A stretch of DNA of 64,000 nucleotides, from the NCBI RefSeq assembly GCF_024054175.1, contig NZ_JAMXLA010000001.1, positions 3,036,652-3,100,651 of the forward strand. Direction: 5' to 3'. The notes under the pieces are model-generated. The model did no database searches. It had not been told where the DNA came from and saw only the letters and a program-made list of their open reading frames with translations. Below, piece after piece: positions 13,813-22,472 of this stretch (position 1 is the stretch's first letter; each line of letters begins with the position of its first letter). Made by a program: the position numbers and the translations under genes. Origin of the DNA: Flavobacterium sp. NRK1 (GTDB taxonomy: Bacteria; Bacteroidota; Bacteroidia; Flavobacteriales; Flavobacteriaceae).

Positions 13813-16185
13813 ATGAACGCACAAAATTGTTTTCATTGTGGGTTGCAAATTGTAAAAAAGGGAGAAATAGTTTTTGATGATAAATCATTTTGCTGCAACG
13901 GCTGTAAAATGGTATATGAAATTTTTAGTCTGAACGGACTTACAGACTATTATAATTTTGAAAACTCTCCGGGTGCAACTCCACAAGATATTAAAGGTAA
14001 ATATGACTTTCTGGATAATGAGGTTATAACAGACCGTCTTTTAGAATTTAAAGAAGAGTGTACTTATATTGTTACATTATATATACCTCACATACATTGC
14101 AGTTCCTGTATATGGATTTTAGAGAATTTAAATCGTTTATCTAAAGGAATAAGCAGTTCTCAGGTTAATTTTCATGAAAAGAAGGTACGTATTATTTTTA
14201 GCCCTGCAGAAACATCGCTCAAACAAATAGTTTATTTACTTAATTCTATTGGTTATGAGCCTTACATAAGTCTGGATAATTATAATAAACAAAGGAAAAA
14301 AACGGATCACTCACTTATTTATAAGCTTGGTGTTGCTTTTTTTTGCTTTGGTAATGTAATGTTGCTTTCTTTTCCGGAATATTTTGAAGTAGAAGAATAT
14401 TGGCTTGATAATTATCGTGATTTTTTTCGATGGCTGATTTTTGCCCTTTCACTGCCTTCTTTCTTTTATTCTGCAAGCGGATATTATATATCTGCATTTA
14501 AAAGTATTAGGGCAGGTATTTTAAATATTGATATACCTATTGCTCTTGGTCTGGTAATAATGTTTATTCGGAGTACGGTAGATATCGTTTTTGGTTTTGG
14601 TCAGGGATTTTTTGACAGTCTTACCGGATTAGTATTCTTTATGCTTTTGGGTAAGCTCTTTCAGCAGAAAACGTATAATTTTTTGTCTTTTGAAAGAGAC
14701 TTTAAATCCTATTTTCCTATTGCGGTCACTAAAATTGCTAAAAATGGCGATGAAACTTCTGTACCTGTTTATGATATAGTGGCGGGAGATAGATTAATTG
14801 TCAGAAACCAGGAACTTATATCTGTTGACGGGATACTTATTTCTGATGAAGCATATGTAGATTATAGTTTTGTAACGGGTGAAGCGGAAGCAATACCTAA
14901 AAAATCGGGGGATAAACTTTTTGCAGGAGGTAAGCAGCTTGGAGGTGTTATAGAAATGGATGTGTTAAGTTCTGTTTCGCAGAGTTACCTTACGCAATTA
15001 TGGAGTAATGATATTTTCACTAAAAAAGATTCACGTACCTATAAAACACTTACCGATACCATAAGCAGGTATTTTACACCTATACTGTTGGTTATTTCGA
15101 TCATCTCTTTATCGATATGGGTTTTTATTGATACTAAAACAGCTTTTAATGTATTTACTGCTGTACTAATAGTTGCCTGTCCGTGTGCTTTAGCCTTAAG
15201 TGCGCCTTTTACACTAGGGAATGTATTACGGATTATGGGTAAATGTAAACTGTATTTAAAGAATGCTGCAGTAATAGAGCAGATGGCTAAGGTTGATACT
15301 ATAGTTTTTGATAAAACAGGAACTATAACTACCAATAAAAAAACAACAATTACTTATGAAGGTTTGCCAATAAAACAAACTGAAGAAGTTTTAATAAAGA
15401 CTTTATTGAGAGGTTCAAACCACCCTTTAAGCAGGCGTTTATATGATTATTTGCCTTCAGTAAAACCTTTACAGATATCTGATTACGAAGAAATAACAGG
15501 AAAAGGTATTCAAGCCTGTGTTGATGGCTCTTTCATCAGGATGGGATCGGCCACATTTGTGAATAATAGTAATGACGATTCATTACAGACAGAAGTGCAT
15601 GTTGCAATTAATAACAGTTATAAAGGAAAGTATATTTTTAAAAATCAGTATAGAGAAGGAGTAGGTAAACTATTTCATGATCTATCGCAAAAATATGATC
15701 TCAAAATACTTTCGGGTGATAATGAAGGGGAGTGTGATACTTTATCAAATTTACTTCCTGCCGCTACTGAATTTTATTTTAACCAGACCCCTGAGCAAAA
15801 ACTGATTTTTATAGAAAATCTGCAAAAGCAAGGAAAAAATGTAATGATGATAGGCGATGGACTTAATGATGCCGGCGCACTGGCGCAGAGTAATGTTGGT
15901 ATTTCTATATCTGAAAATGTAAATGTATTCTCTCCTGCATGCGATGGGATATTAGATGCTGTTCAATTTGAAAAGATAAACTGGTTCCTTAGGTTATCTA
16001 AAAACACTATCAAAACTATTAAAATGAGTTTTGTGCTGTCATTGCTGTACAATACTGTAGGGCTTTCATTTGCCATAACAGGAAAGTTAATGCCTTTAAC
16101 TGCTGCTGTTATTATGCCTTTAAGTACAATTACCATAGTGAGTTTTGTAACTCTCATGAGTAATTTTTATGCTAAAAAACCTTAA
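13813..16185 (+). CDS. ccoI: Cytochrome oxidase maturation copper P-type ATPase CcoI
   Basis: A 790-aa inner membrane P1B ATPase that moves copper for assembly of the cbb3 oxidase. The N-terminus has a cysteine-rich metal site (CFHC at 6-9, CCNGC near 36-40), then an HMA-like domain with CSSC at 96-99. Eight membrane helices follow in pattern. The metal-transport motif CPC is at 456-458, the phosphorylated Asp500 is in DKTGT, and GDGLNDAGAL marks the ATP-binding hinge. The N-terminal metal-binding layout and the position before ccoS fit CcoI/FixI and not CopA. It has its own Fnr-type promoter, divergent from the regulator gene. Confidence 0.93.
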   Translation: MNAQNCFHCGLQIVKKGEIVFDDKSFCCNGCKMVYEIFSLNGLTDYYNFENSPGATPQDIKGKYDFLDNEVITDRLLEFKEECTYIVTLYIPHIHCSSCIWILENLNRLSKGISSSQVNFHEKKVRIIFSPAETSLKQIVYLLNSIGYEPYISLDNYNKQRKKTDHSLIYKLGVAFFCFGNVMLLSFPEYFEVEEYWLDNYRDFFRWLIFALSLPSFFYSASGYYISAFKSIRAGILNIDIPIALGLVIMFIRSTVDIVFGFGQGFFDSLTGLVFFMLLGKLFQQKTYNFLSFERDFKSYFPIAVTKIAKNGDETSVPVYDIVAGDRLIVRNQELISVDGILISDEAYVDYSFVTGEAEAIPKKSGDKLFAGGKQLGGVIEMDVLSSVSQSYLTQLWSNDIFTKKDSRTYKTLTDTISRYFTPILLVISIISLSIWVFIDTKTAFNVFTAVLIVACPCALALSAPFTLGNVLRIMGKCKLYLKNAAVIEQMAKVDTIVFDKTGTITTNKKTTITYEGLPIKQTEEVLIKTLLRGSNHPLSRRLYDYLPSVKPLQISDYEEITGKGIQACVDGSFIRMGSATFVNNSNDDSLQTEVHVAINNSYKGKYIFKNQYREGVGKLFHDLSQKYDLKILSGDNEGECDTLSNLLPAATEFYFNQTPEQKLIFIENLQKQGKNVMMIGDGLNDAGALAQSNVGISISENVNVFSPACDGILDAVQFEKINWFLRLSKNTIKTIKMSFVLSLLYNTVGLSFAITGKLMPLTAAVIMPLSTITIVSFVTLMSNFYAKKP

Positions 16186-16200
16186 AAATAAAGGCTATCC

Positions 16201-16214
16201 ATGATAAATATCAT
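16201..16214 (+). promoter_or_regulatory. Fnr-type box upstream of the cco operon
   Basis: ATGATAAATATCAT, identical to 13747-13760. It is centred at 16207.5, about -41 from the predicted start, the class II activator position. Confidence 0.78.
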
Positions 16215-16236
16215 GTTTTATAAGTACTACCAAACG

Positions 16237-16244
16237 TAGATTTG
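16237..16244 (+). promoter_or_regulatory. -7 element of the cco operon
   Basis: TAGATTTG is an exact TAnnTTTG. It predicts a start near 16248 and a 17-nt leader to ccoS. No good -33 TTG is present, as expected for an activator-dependent promoter. Confidence 0.65.
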
Positions 16245-16264
16245 TTAACATAAATTTTAGAAGT

Positions 16265-16438
16265 ATGAGCGTAATATATTTATTAATCAGTATCAGTATT
16301 ATAGTCGCAGTACTGTTTTTATATGCCTTTCTAAGGGCGGTTAAAAACGGACAATTTGACGATGATTATACACCTTCCGTCAGAATTCTTTTTGACGATG
16401 AAACTAAAAAAAACGAAAACAAAACTAACAACAATTAA
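16265..16438 (+). CDS. ccoS: Cbb3 oxidase maturation protein CcoS
   Basis: A 57-aa single-pass membrane protein: ATG at 16265, TAA at 16436-16438, 2 bp before ccoNO. The N-terminal helix VIYLLISISIIVAVLFLYAF is followed by RAVKNGQFDD, the usual CcoS signature, and a polar Lys/Asn-rich tail. CcoS is needed for haem and copper insertion into the cbb3 oxidase. It is the first gene of the cco operon and lies 17 nt after the predicted transcription start. Confidence 0.9.
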   Translation: MSVIYLLISISIIVAVLFLYAFLRAVKNGQFDDDYTPSVRILFDDETKKNENKTNNN

Positions 16439-16440
16439 TT

Positions 16441-18633
16441 ATGGAAATGCAACAATTTTATTACGATAATAAAATCGTTAAAAAATTCCTGTATGCTACT
16501 ATTATTTTTGGTGTAGTGGGTATGCTTGTAGGTTTACTTATTGCATCAATGTATATGTTTCCGGGATTAACCGACGGAATTTCATGGCTAAGTTATGGCA
16601 GGTTAAGGCCCTTACATACCAATGCTGTAATTTTTGCCTTTGTAGGTAATGCAACTTTTGCAGGTGTATATTATTCTATGCAGCGATTGCTAAAAACAAG
16701 GATGTATAGTAATTTGCTAAGCAATATTAATTTTTGGGGTTGGCAGCTTATTATAGTTGCAGCAGCAATATCGCTGCCTTTGGGTTATACTTCGTCAAAA
16801 GAATATGCCGAACTGGAATGGCCTATAGATATTGCCATTGCGGTTATATGGGTAGTTTTTGGTATTAACATGATAGGTACTATTTTAAGAAGGAGAGAGC
16901 GTCACTTATATGTAGCTATCTGGTTTTATATTGCCACATTTGTTACTGTAGCTATACTGCATATTTTTAACAGCCTTGCGCTACCTGTTAGTGCGCTAAA
17001 AAGTTATTCTGTATATGCCGGAGTTCAGGATGCCCTTGTGCAATGGTGGTATGGGCATAATGCAGTAGCCTTCTTTCTTACTACACCTTTTCTTGGGTTA
17101 ATGTATTATTTTGTACCTAAAGCAGCAAACCGCCCTGTATATTCTTACAGGCTGTCTATAATTCACTTTTGGTCATTAATATTTATTTATATATGGGCAG
17201 GACCACACCATTTATTATATTCTGCATTACCGGATTGGGCACAAAATTTAGGGGTTGTATTTTCTATAATGCTTATAGCACCTTCCTGGGGAGGTATGAT
17301 AAACGGTTTGCTTACACTACGTGGTGCCTGGGATAAAGTAAGAACAGAGCCAGTACTTAAATTTTTTGTAGTTGCTATTACAGGTTATGGTATGGCAACA
17401 TTTGAGGGGCCTATGCTATCTCTTAAAAATGTAAATGCTATAGCCCACTTTACCGACTGGATTATTGCTCACGTACACGTGGGGGCTCTTGCATGGAACG
17501 GATTTTTAACTTTTGGTATGATTTACTGGCTTGTACCAAGAATGGCAAAAACCAAATTATTCTCTGTAAAACTGGCTAACTTCCATTTCTGGATAGGTAC
17601 GTTAGGTATTATACTTTATACTTTACCAATGTACGTTGCCGGATTCACACAGGCTTCTATGTGGAAACAATTTAACCCGGACGGTACTCTTAAATATGGT
17701 AACTTTTTAGAAACCGTAAAACAAATAATGCCAATGTACTGGATGAGAGCTATTGGCGGTACTTTGTTTGTAATAGGTCTATTAGTACTTGTATATAATA
17801 TTATAATGACTATTCGTCAGGGACAAAGCATTGAAGATGAATTGGCAAAAGCTCCGGCTTTACAAAAAATAACTACAAAAAGAGTTAAAGGGGAAAAATT
17901 CCACCCATGGCTTGAACGCAGACCAATACAACTTACCATTTTAGCTACTGTTGCTGTTTTAATAGGAGGTATAATTCAGATTGTGCCTACTATAATGGTA
18001 AAATCAAACATTCCAACTATATCCACAGTTAAGCCATATACTCCTTTAGAACTTGAAGGAAGGGATCTTTATATACGTGAAGGCTGTGTTAGCTGTCACT
18101 CACAAATGATAAGGCCTTTTAGGAGTGAAGTCGAGCGTTATGGAGAATATTCAAAATCGGGGGAATATGTTTATGACCATCCTTTCCTTTGGGGATCTAA
18201 ACGTACTGGACCGGATTTGTTCAGGGTAGGTGGTAAATATAGCGACAACTGGCATTTTAATCACATGTGGGATCCGCAAAGTGTGTCTGAGGGTTCTATT
18301 ATGCCTGCTTATAAATGGCTTTTTGATAATAAAAAGGCAGACTATAGCCAGATTCAGAAGAAAATGGAAGTAATGGTTAAACTGGGTGTACCATATTCTT
18401 TACAGGATATTGCCAATGCACCTACAGCTATAGCGCAACAAACAGCAGAGATTGAAAAGAACTTATATGCCGATCCTGATTTTGTAAAAAGCTATGAGGA
18501 AAGCAAAAAAGCAGCTATTGCAAGAAATGAAGAATTTATAGCAATGAAAGACCGTGAAATAGTAGCATTGATAGCTTACCTGCAACGCTTAGGTACAGAT
18601 ATTAAAATTAAAAATACAACGGATAAAAAATAA
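16441..18633 (+). CDS. ccoNO: Cytochrome cbb3 oxidase subunits I and II, fused (CcoN-CcoO)
   Basis: A 730-aa fusion. Residues 1-470 are CcoN, the haem-copper core with twelve or so membrane helices; haem and CuB ligands are visible in LRPLHTNAV, YGHNAVAF, GPHHLLY and WIIAHVHVGALAWNG. After a linker (about 470-515) the CcoO part has one membrane helix and a c-type haem site CVSCH starting at Cys549, followed by QMIRPFRSE, with a Met ligand probably in GSIMPAY. The fused form is usual in Bacteroidota; proteobacteria have two genes. The complex reduces oxygen at low concentration and pumps protons. Confidence 0.95.
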   Translation: MEMQQFYYDNKIVKKFLYATIIFGVVGMLVGLLIASMYMFPGLTDGISWLSYGRLRPLHTNAVIFAFVGNATFAGVYYSMQRLLKTRMYSNLLSNINFWGWQLIIVAAAISLPLGYTSSKEYAELEWPIDIAIAVIWVVFGINMIGTILRRRERHLYVAIWFYIATFVTVAILHIFNSLALPVSALKSYSVYAGVQDALVQWWYGHNAVAFFLTTPFLGLMYYFVPKAANRPVYSYRLSIIHFWSLIFIYIWAGPHHLLYSALPDWAQNLGVVFSIMLIAPSWGGMINGLLTLRGAWDKVRTEPVLKFFVVAITGYGMATFEGPMLSLKNVNAIAHFTDWIIAHVHVGALAWNGFLTFGMIYWLVPRMAKTKLFSVKLANFHFWIGTLGIILYTLPMYVAGFTQASMWKQFNPDGTLKYGNFLETVKQIMPMYWMRAIGGTLFVIGLLVLVYNIIMTIRQGQSIEDELAKAPALQKITTKRVKGEKFHPWLERRPIQLTILATVAVLIGGIIQIVPTIMVKSNIPTISTVKPYTPLELEGRDLYIREGCVSCHSQMIRPFRSEVERYGEYSKSGEYVYDHPFLWGSKRTGPDLFRVGGKYSDNWHFNHMWDPQSVSEGSIMPAYKWLFDNKKADYSQIQKKMEVMVKLGVPYSLQDIANAPTAIAQQTAEIEKNLYADPDFVKSYEESKKAAIARNEEFIAMKDREIVALIAYLQRLGTDIKIKNTTDKK

Positions 18634-18638
18634 TAGTT

Positions 18639-18827
18639 ATGCTAAAGTTTATAAAACATAATTTGGAAACTATCTCAGGAATTGAGATTTATCCTATCCT
18701 GTCCTTACTTATATTTTTTCTGTTTTTTGTGGCTCTGTATGTATGGACTTATACCTATAAAAAAGAAAAAATAGATGAAATGAGCAGAATTCCGCTCGAT
18801 GATAAACAAGAAACTGAAACTAACTGA
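18639..18827 (+). CDS. ccoQ: Cbb3 oxidase subunit CcoQ
   Basis: A 62-aa single-pass membrane protein between ccoNO and ccoP. The helix YPILSLLIFFLFFVALYVW is followed by TYTYKKEKIDEMSRIPLDD, which matches the small subunit CcoQ/FixQ. It stabilises the assembled oxidase. The gene is 5 bp after ccoNO and 19 bp before ccoP. Confidence 0.88.
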   Translation: MLKFIKHNLETISGIEIYPILSLLIFFLFFVALYVWTYTYKKEKIDEMSRIPLDDKQETETN

Positions 18828-18846
18828 ATAGATAAAATTTAGGATT

Positions 18847-19752
18847 ATGAAAAAATTTATTCCTGTATATATAAGGGTACCATTAATTTTTGCTTTGGTA
18901 TTTATGGCTCTTGAGTTTTTTATAGACTCTGGTGACAGACCGGCCTTTTTAAAATATCCATTAGTTTCACTTTTTCTTGCAGTATTCCTTTTTATACAAA
19001 TAGCCATAGAAATTGTTGTTTATGCAATAGATAAGGTTACTTATAGCTTGCTTACTGAAGAGCAAAAACGAAAATTAGCCGAAATTGATGCTATAGAATT
19101 TAAAGACACTAAATGGTTTAAAAAACTTAAAGGCTTTTTTATAAAAATCAGACCAATAGAGGAGGAGAATGAAATTTTACTGAATCATGATTATGATGGT
19201 ATAAAGGAGTTAGATAATGTTTTGCCGCCATGGTGGGTAAACCTTTTTTATGGTTGTATTGTTTTTGCACTCATATATTTGGTTCGCTTTCATATACTGG
19301 AGGGTAAAGACCAAAAGGCTGAATTTGAAACCGAAATGGCCGAGGCAAAACTTGCTGTTGAAGAATACAAAAAAACAGCAAAAGATCTTATTGATGCCAA
19401 TACAGTAGTTCAATTAACGGAACCTGCTGATATAGAGTCAGGTAAAAAGATATTTGACACAAACTGTATTGCATGCCATCGTCAGGATGGAGGCGGTGCT
19501 ATAGGACCAAACCTTACAGATGAATACTGGCTTTTAGGTGGAGGTATTAAAAATGTATTTCACACCATAACTGAAGGAGGACGTGATGGTAAGGGTATGG
19601 TTGCATGGAAAGGCACATTAAAACCATCTGAAATACAATTAGTAGCAAGTTATGTGTTGTCTTTAAAAGGATCTAATCCGAAAGATCCTAAAGAACCTCA
19701 GGGAGATGTATGGGTGCAAGAGGATGAAAAACAGGCTGAACCTGCTAAATAA
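18847..19752 (+). CDS. ccoP: Cbb3 oxidase subunit III CcoP, mono-haem form
   Basis: A 301-aa membrane-anchored cytochrome c. Two membrane segments are seen at residues 10-60 and two further features near 130: LPPWWVNLFYGCIVFALIYLV is the conserved CcoP helix. Only one haem-binding motif occurs, CIACH at Cys207, with a Met ligand likely in GKGMVAW. Proteobacterial CcoP has two such motifs. The extra N-terminal helices and the single haem fit the Bacteroidota type. It feeds electrons to CcoO. Confidence 0.92.
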   Translation: MKKFIPVYIRVPLIFALVFMALEFFIDSGDRPAFLKYPLVSLFLAVFLFIQIAIEIVVYAIDKVTYSLLTEEQKRKLAEIDAIEFKDTKWFKKLKGFFIKIRPIEEENEILLNHDYDGIKELDNVLPPWWVNLFYGCIVFALIYLVRFHILEGKDQKAEFETEMAEAKLAVEEYKKTAKDLIDANTVVQLTEPADIESGKKIFDTNCIACHRQDGGGAIGPNLTDEYWLLGGGIKNVFHTITEGGRDGKGMVAWKGTLKPSEIQLVASYVLSLKGSNPKDPKEPQGDVWVQEDEKQAEPAK

Positions 19753-19758
19753 AAAACA

Positions 19759-21180
19759 ATGACTGATATACATGAAGATGATGAATTTCGCGACAGGATA
19801 GCTACCATTAATCAGGAAGGCAAAAGACAGTGGATATATCCTAAAAAGCCAGCTGGTAAATTTTACAAATACAGACAAAAAGTCAGTTATTTTTTATTGC
19901 TTTTTTTAATAGTTTCTCCATTTGTAAAAATCAATGGAAATCAGTTTCTTATGTTCAATGTATTAGAGCGTAAGTTTAGTATATTCAGCTTTCCTTTCTG
20001 GCCTCAGGATTTCCATTTGTTTGTTATTTCTATGATAATTGGGGTGGTGTTTGTGGCCTTATTCACAGTGGTTTTTGGGCGTATATTTTGTGGATGGATC
20101 TGCCCCCAGACCATTTTTATGGAAATGGTTTTCAGGCGTATTGAATATTGGATAGAGGGAGATAGAAATGCACAAATTAAGCTTGATAAGCAGGAATGGA
20201 ATACTGAAAAAATTAAAAAGAAAACATTTAAATGGTTTCTCTTCTTCATAATCTCATTTGGTATTGCCAATGTTTTTTTGGCCTATCTTACAGGTAGTGA
20301 GAAACTCCTGGAAATGGTTACAGAAGGCCCAGTTAACAACGAGGGAACTTTGATAGCACTATTAATATTTACAGGTGTATTTTATTTTATTTATATATGG
20401 TTTAGAGAGCAGGTGTGTATTATAGCCTGCCCGTATGGTAGATTACAAGGGGTTTTATTAGATAATAAATCCATTATAGTTGCTTATGATCATGAAAGAG
20501 GAGAGAAAGAAGCCGGAAGAGGTAAATTAATTAAAAATGAAGATAGAGCTGAGGTAGGGAAAGGTGATTGTATTGATTGTAAGCTTTGTATAGCTGTATG
20601 CCCTACAGGTATAGATATTCGTAATGGTACCCAATTAGAATGTATTAATTGTACAGCATGTATAGATGAATGTAATACTGTAATGAATAAGGTGGGTTTA
20701 CCGGAAGGGCTTATTCGTTATGCAAGTGAGGATGAAATCACCAAAAAAGAGAAATTTGTTTTTACAGCCCGTATGAAAGGCTATGCTGCAGTATTATTTA
20801 TTCTTACAGGTATTTTTATTGGGATGCTCTTTTTACGAAATGATGTAGAAGCTACAGTATTGCGCCTACCAGGGCAGTTATATGAGCATAAAGGAAATAA
20901 AATAAGTAATGTATTTACTTATAAGATAATAAATAAAACAGCTAAAGATTTTAACAGCGTGCATTTTGTACTTGAAAACCCTGAGGGAGATATAAAGCCG
21001 GTAGGAAAACCTGTTTTTAAAATAAAAGGCGAAAGTATTGTGCAGGGAACACTGTTTATTGAAATAGATCCTGTTTTATTGAAAAGTGACAAAACAAAAA
21101 TAACACTTGGTGTATATGACGGGAATAAACGCATTGAAACGGAAACTACAAATTTTTTAGCACCAAGAAATTTTAATTAA
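19759..21180 (+). CDS. ccoG: Cytochrome c oxidase accessory protein CcoG
   Basis: A 473-aa polyferredoxin-like membrane protein. Cys motifs in order are FCGWICPQT, CIIACPYGRLQG, CIDCKLCIAVCPTGID and CINCTACIDECN, enough for two [4Fe-4S] clusters plus extra sites. Several membrane helices lie between residues 35 and 220 and again near 340-360, and an Ig-like FixG C-terminal domain closes it. CcoG reduces Cu2+ so that copper can enter the cbb3 oxidase. Gap to ccoP is 6 bp. Confidence 0.94.
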   Translation: MTDIHEDDEFRDRIATINQEGKRQWIYPKKPAGKFYKYRQKVSYFLLLFLIVSPFVKINGNQFLMFNVLERKFSIFSFPFWPQDFHLFVISMIIGVVFVALFTVVFGRIFCGWICPQTIFMEMVFRRIEYWIEGDRNAQIKLDKQEWNTEKIKKKTFKWFLFFIISFGIANVFLAYLTGSEKLLEMVTEGPVNNEGTLIALLIFTGVFYFIYIWFREQVCIIACPYGRLQGVLLDNKSIIVAYDHERGEKEAGRGKLIKNEDRAEVGKGDCIDCKLCIAVCPTGIDIRNGTQLECINCTACIDECNTVMNKVGLPEGLIRYASEDEITKKEKFVFTARMKGYAAVLFILTGIFIGMLFLRNDVEATVLRLPGQLYEHKGNKISNVFTYKIINKTAKDFNSVHFVLENPEGDIKPVGKPVFKIKGESIVQGTLFIEIDPVLLKSDKTKITLGVYDGNKRIETETTNFLAPRNFN

Positions 21181-21191
21181 TACGAATAGCA

Positions 21192-21641
21192 ATGAAAATA
21201 AATTGGGGTACGGGTATAGTAATAGCATTTTTAATGTTTATCAGTTTTATATTATTCTTTGTTTTTAAAGTGCAGAGTGACAGTAAATATGATAATGAGC
21301 TTGTTGTTGAAGAATATTATAAACAGGAACGAGGATTGGAAGCATTGCTTGACAGAGAACAGAATGCTGCAGATTTAAAAGATAAACTTCAAATAGATAA
21401 TTCTAACGCTGATGTAATAAAAATTGTATTTCCTAAAGAATTTGATTTTAAAAATATAAAAGGGAAAGTGTCCTTATACAGGCCGTCTGACCGGAAGCTT
21501 GATTTTGAAACTCCAATTTCATTATCAGCGTCATATCTGCTCATACCTAAAAGTGATTTGGCAGGCGGCCGATGGGACATTACTATAGACTGGCAATATA
21601 ATGGAAAAGGATATACTAATAAAATAATGCTTAATTTATGA
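21192..21641 (+). CDS. ccoH: Cbb3 oxidase assembly protein CcoH (FixH family)
   Basis: A 149-aa protein with one N-terminal membrane helix (GIVIAFLMFISFILFFVF) and a periplasmic beta-rich domain. The pattern YYKQERGLEALLDREQNA, then FPKEFDFKNIKGKVSLYRPSDRKLD and GGRWDITIDWQYNGKGY, is typical of FixH. It takes part in assembly of the cbb3 oxidase. It lies 11 bp after ccoG. Confidence 0.88.
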   Translation: MKINWGTGIVIAFLMFISFILFFVFKVQSDSKYDNELVVEEYYKQERGLEALLDREQNAADLKDKLQIDNSNADVIKIVFPKEFDFKNIKGKVSLYRPSDRKLDFETPISLSASYLLIPKSDLAGGRWDITIDWQYNGKGYTNKIMLNL

Positions 21642-21695
21642 TTTTATTATTTTGAAATATAGGGTATTATGTTATTTTTAATAAAGTAAAACATT

Positions 21696-22397
21696 ATGTT
21701 ATATTCGGCATTATTACTTGGGCTATTATCCAGCTTACATTGTATAGGAATGTGTGGTCCTATTGCTATGATGCTTCCGCTTGACAGATATAATCCTGCA
21801 AAAAAAACAATTCAATTATTATTATATCATACAGGAAGGATAACAGCGTATGGAACATTGGGATTGCTATTTGGCTTTTTAGGAAGAGGCTTATATCTGG
21901 CAGGTATGCAACAGCAATTATCAATTATAGCAGGGTTACTTATGATAATGATTGTAATGATTCCAGAAAGGTTATTTGCACGATATAATTTTTCTAAACC
22001 TATTTACCTGGTTATAAGTAAACTTAAAACTAGTTTAGGCAGACAGTTTAAAAAAAGTAGCTATAAAGCAATTTTTGTAACAGGGCTTTTTAACGGATTT
22101 TTACCTTGTGGGCTTGTATATGCAGCGTTATTTGGAGCAATAGCTATGCAAAGCATACCATCAGGTGTGTTTTATATGATTTTATATGGCTTGGGTACAG
22201 TTCCGCTAATGAGTGTTGTAGTATATACATCAGGACTTATTAAAGATTCATTTCGTAATAGCTTTTCTAAAATAGTACCTTTTGTAGCCGTATTCATAGG
22301 TATGTTGTTTATTGTTCGCGGATTAGGTTTAAGTATTCCTTATGTATCTCCGGGTACTATGAGCTTGTATGTAGAAAAAGAATCTCATTGTAAATAA
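21696..22397 (+). CDS. TauE/SafE- or DsbD-like membrane protein of the cco cluster
   Basis: A 233-aa membrane protein with about six helices. The first helix ends in LHCIGMCGPIAMM, a Cys/His/Met signature seen in proteins found at the end of cco clusters and labelled sulfite exporter or cytochrome biogenesis protein; a second conserved Cys is in GFLPCGLVYAA. The paired Cys in two membrane helices recall CcdA/DsbD, and the His/Cys/Met content suggests copper handling. It lies 54 bp after ccoH on the same strand and a terminator follows. Role in oxidase maturation is inferred from the neighbours. Confidence 0.8.
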   Translation: MLYSALLLGLLSSLHCIGMCGPIAMMLPLDRYNPAKKTIQLLLYHTGRITAYGTLGLLFGFLGRGLYLAGMQQQLSIIAGLLMIMIVMIPERLFARYNFSKPIYLVISKLKTSLGRQFKKSSYKAIFVTGLFNGFLPCGLVYAALFGAIAMQSIPSGVFYMILYGLGTVPLMSVVVYTSGLIKDSFRNSFSKIVPFVAVFIGMLFIVRGLGLSIPYVSPGTMSLYVEKESHCK

Positions 22398-22417
22398 TCG
22401 TAATTTGTAAAAATAGT

Positions 22418-22451
22418 AAAAGCCCTGATTGATTTAATAGTCAGGGCTTTT
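22418..22451. terminator. Terminator between the cco cluster and hemN
   Basis: AAAAGCCCTGA and TCAGGGCTTTT form a perfect 11-bp stem around a 12-nt loop, with A and T runs on the outer sides. It can serve both convergent genes. Confidence 0.85.
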
Positions 22452-22472
22452 AGTTTTGTAACATGATTAAAA

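Noticed and set aside
13714..13848. Longer start of the Crp/Fnr regulator at 13848
   Set aside because: It would overlap ccoI and run through the Fnr box and the -7 element; the extra residues do not look like the family.
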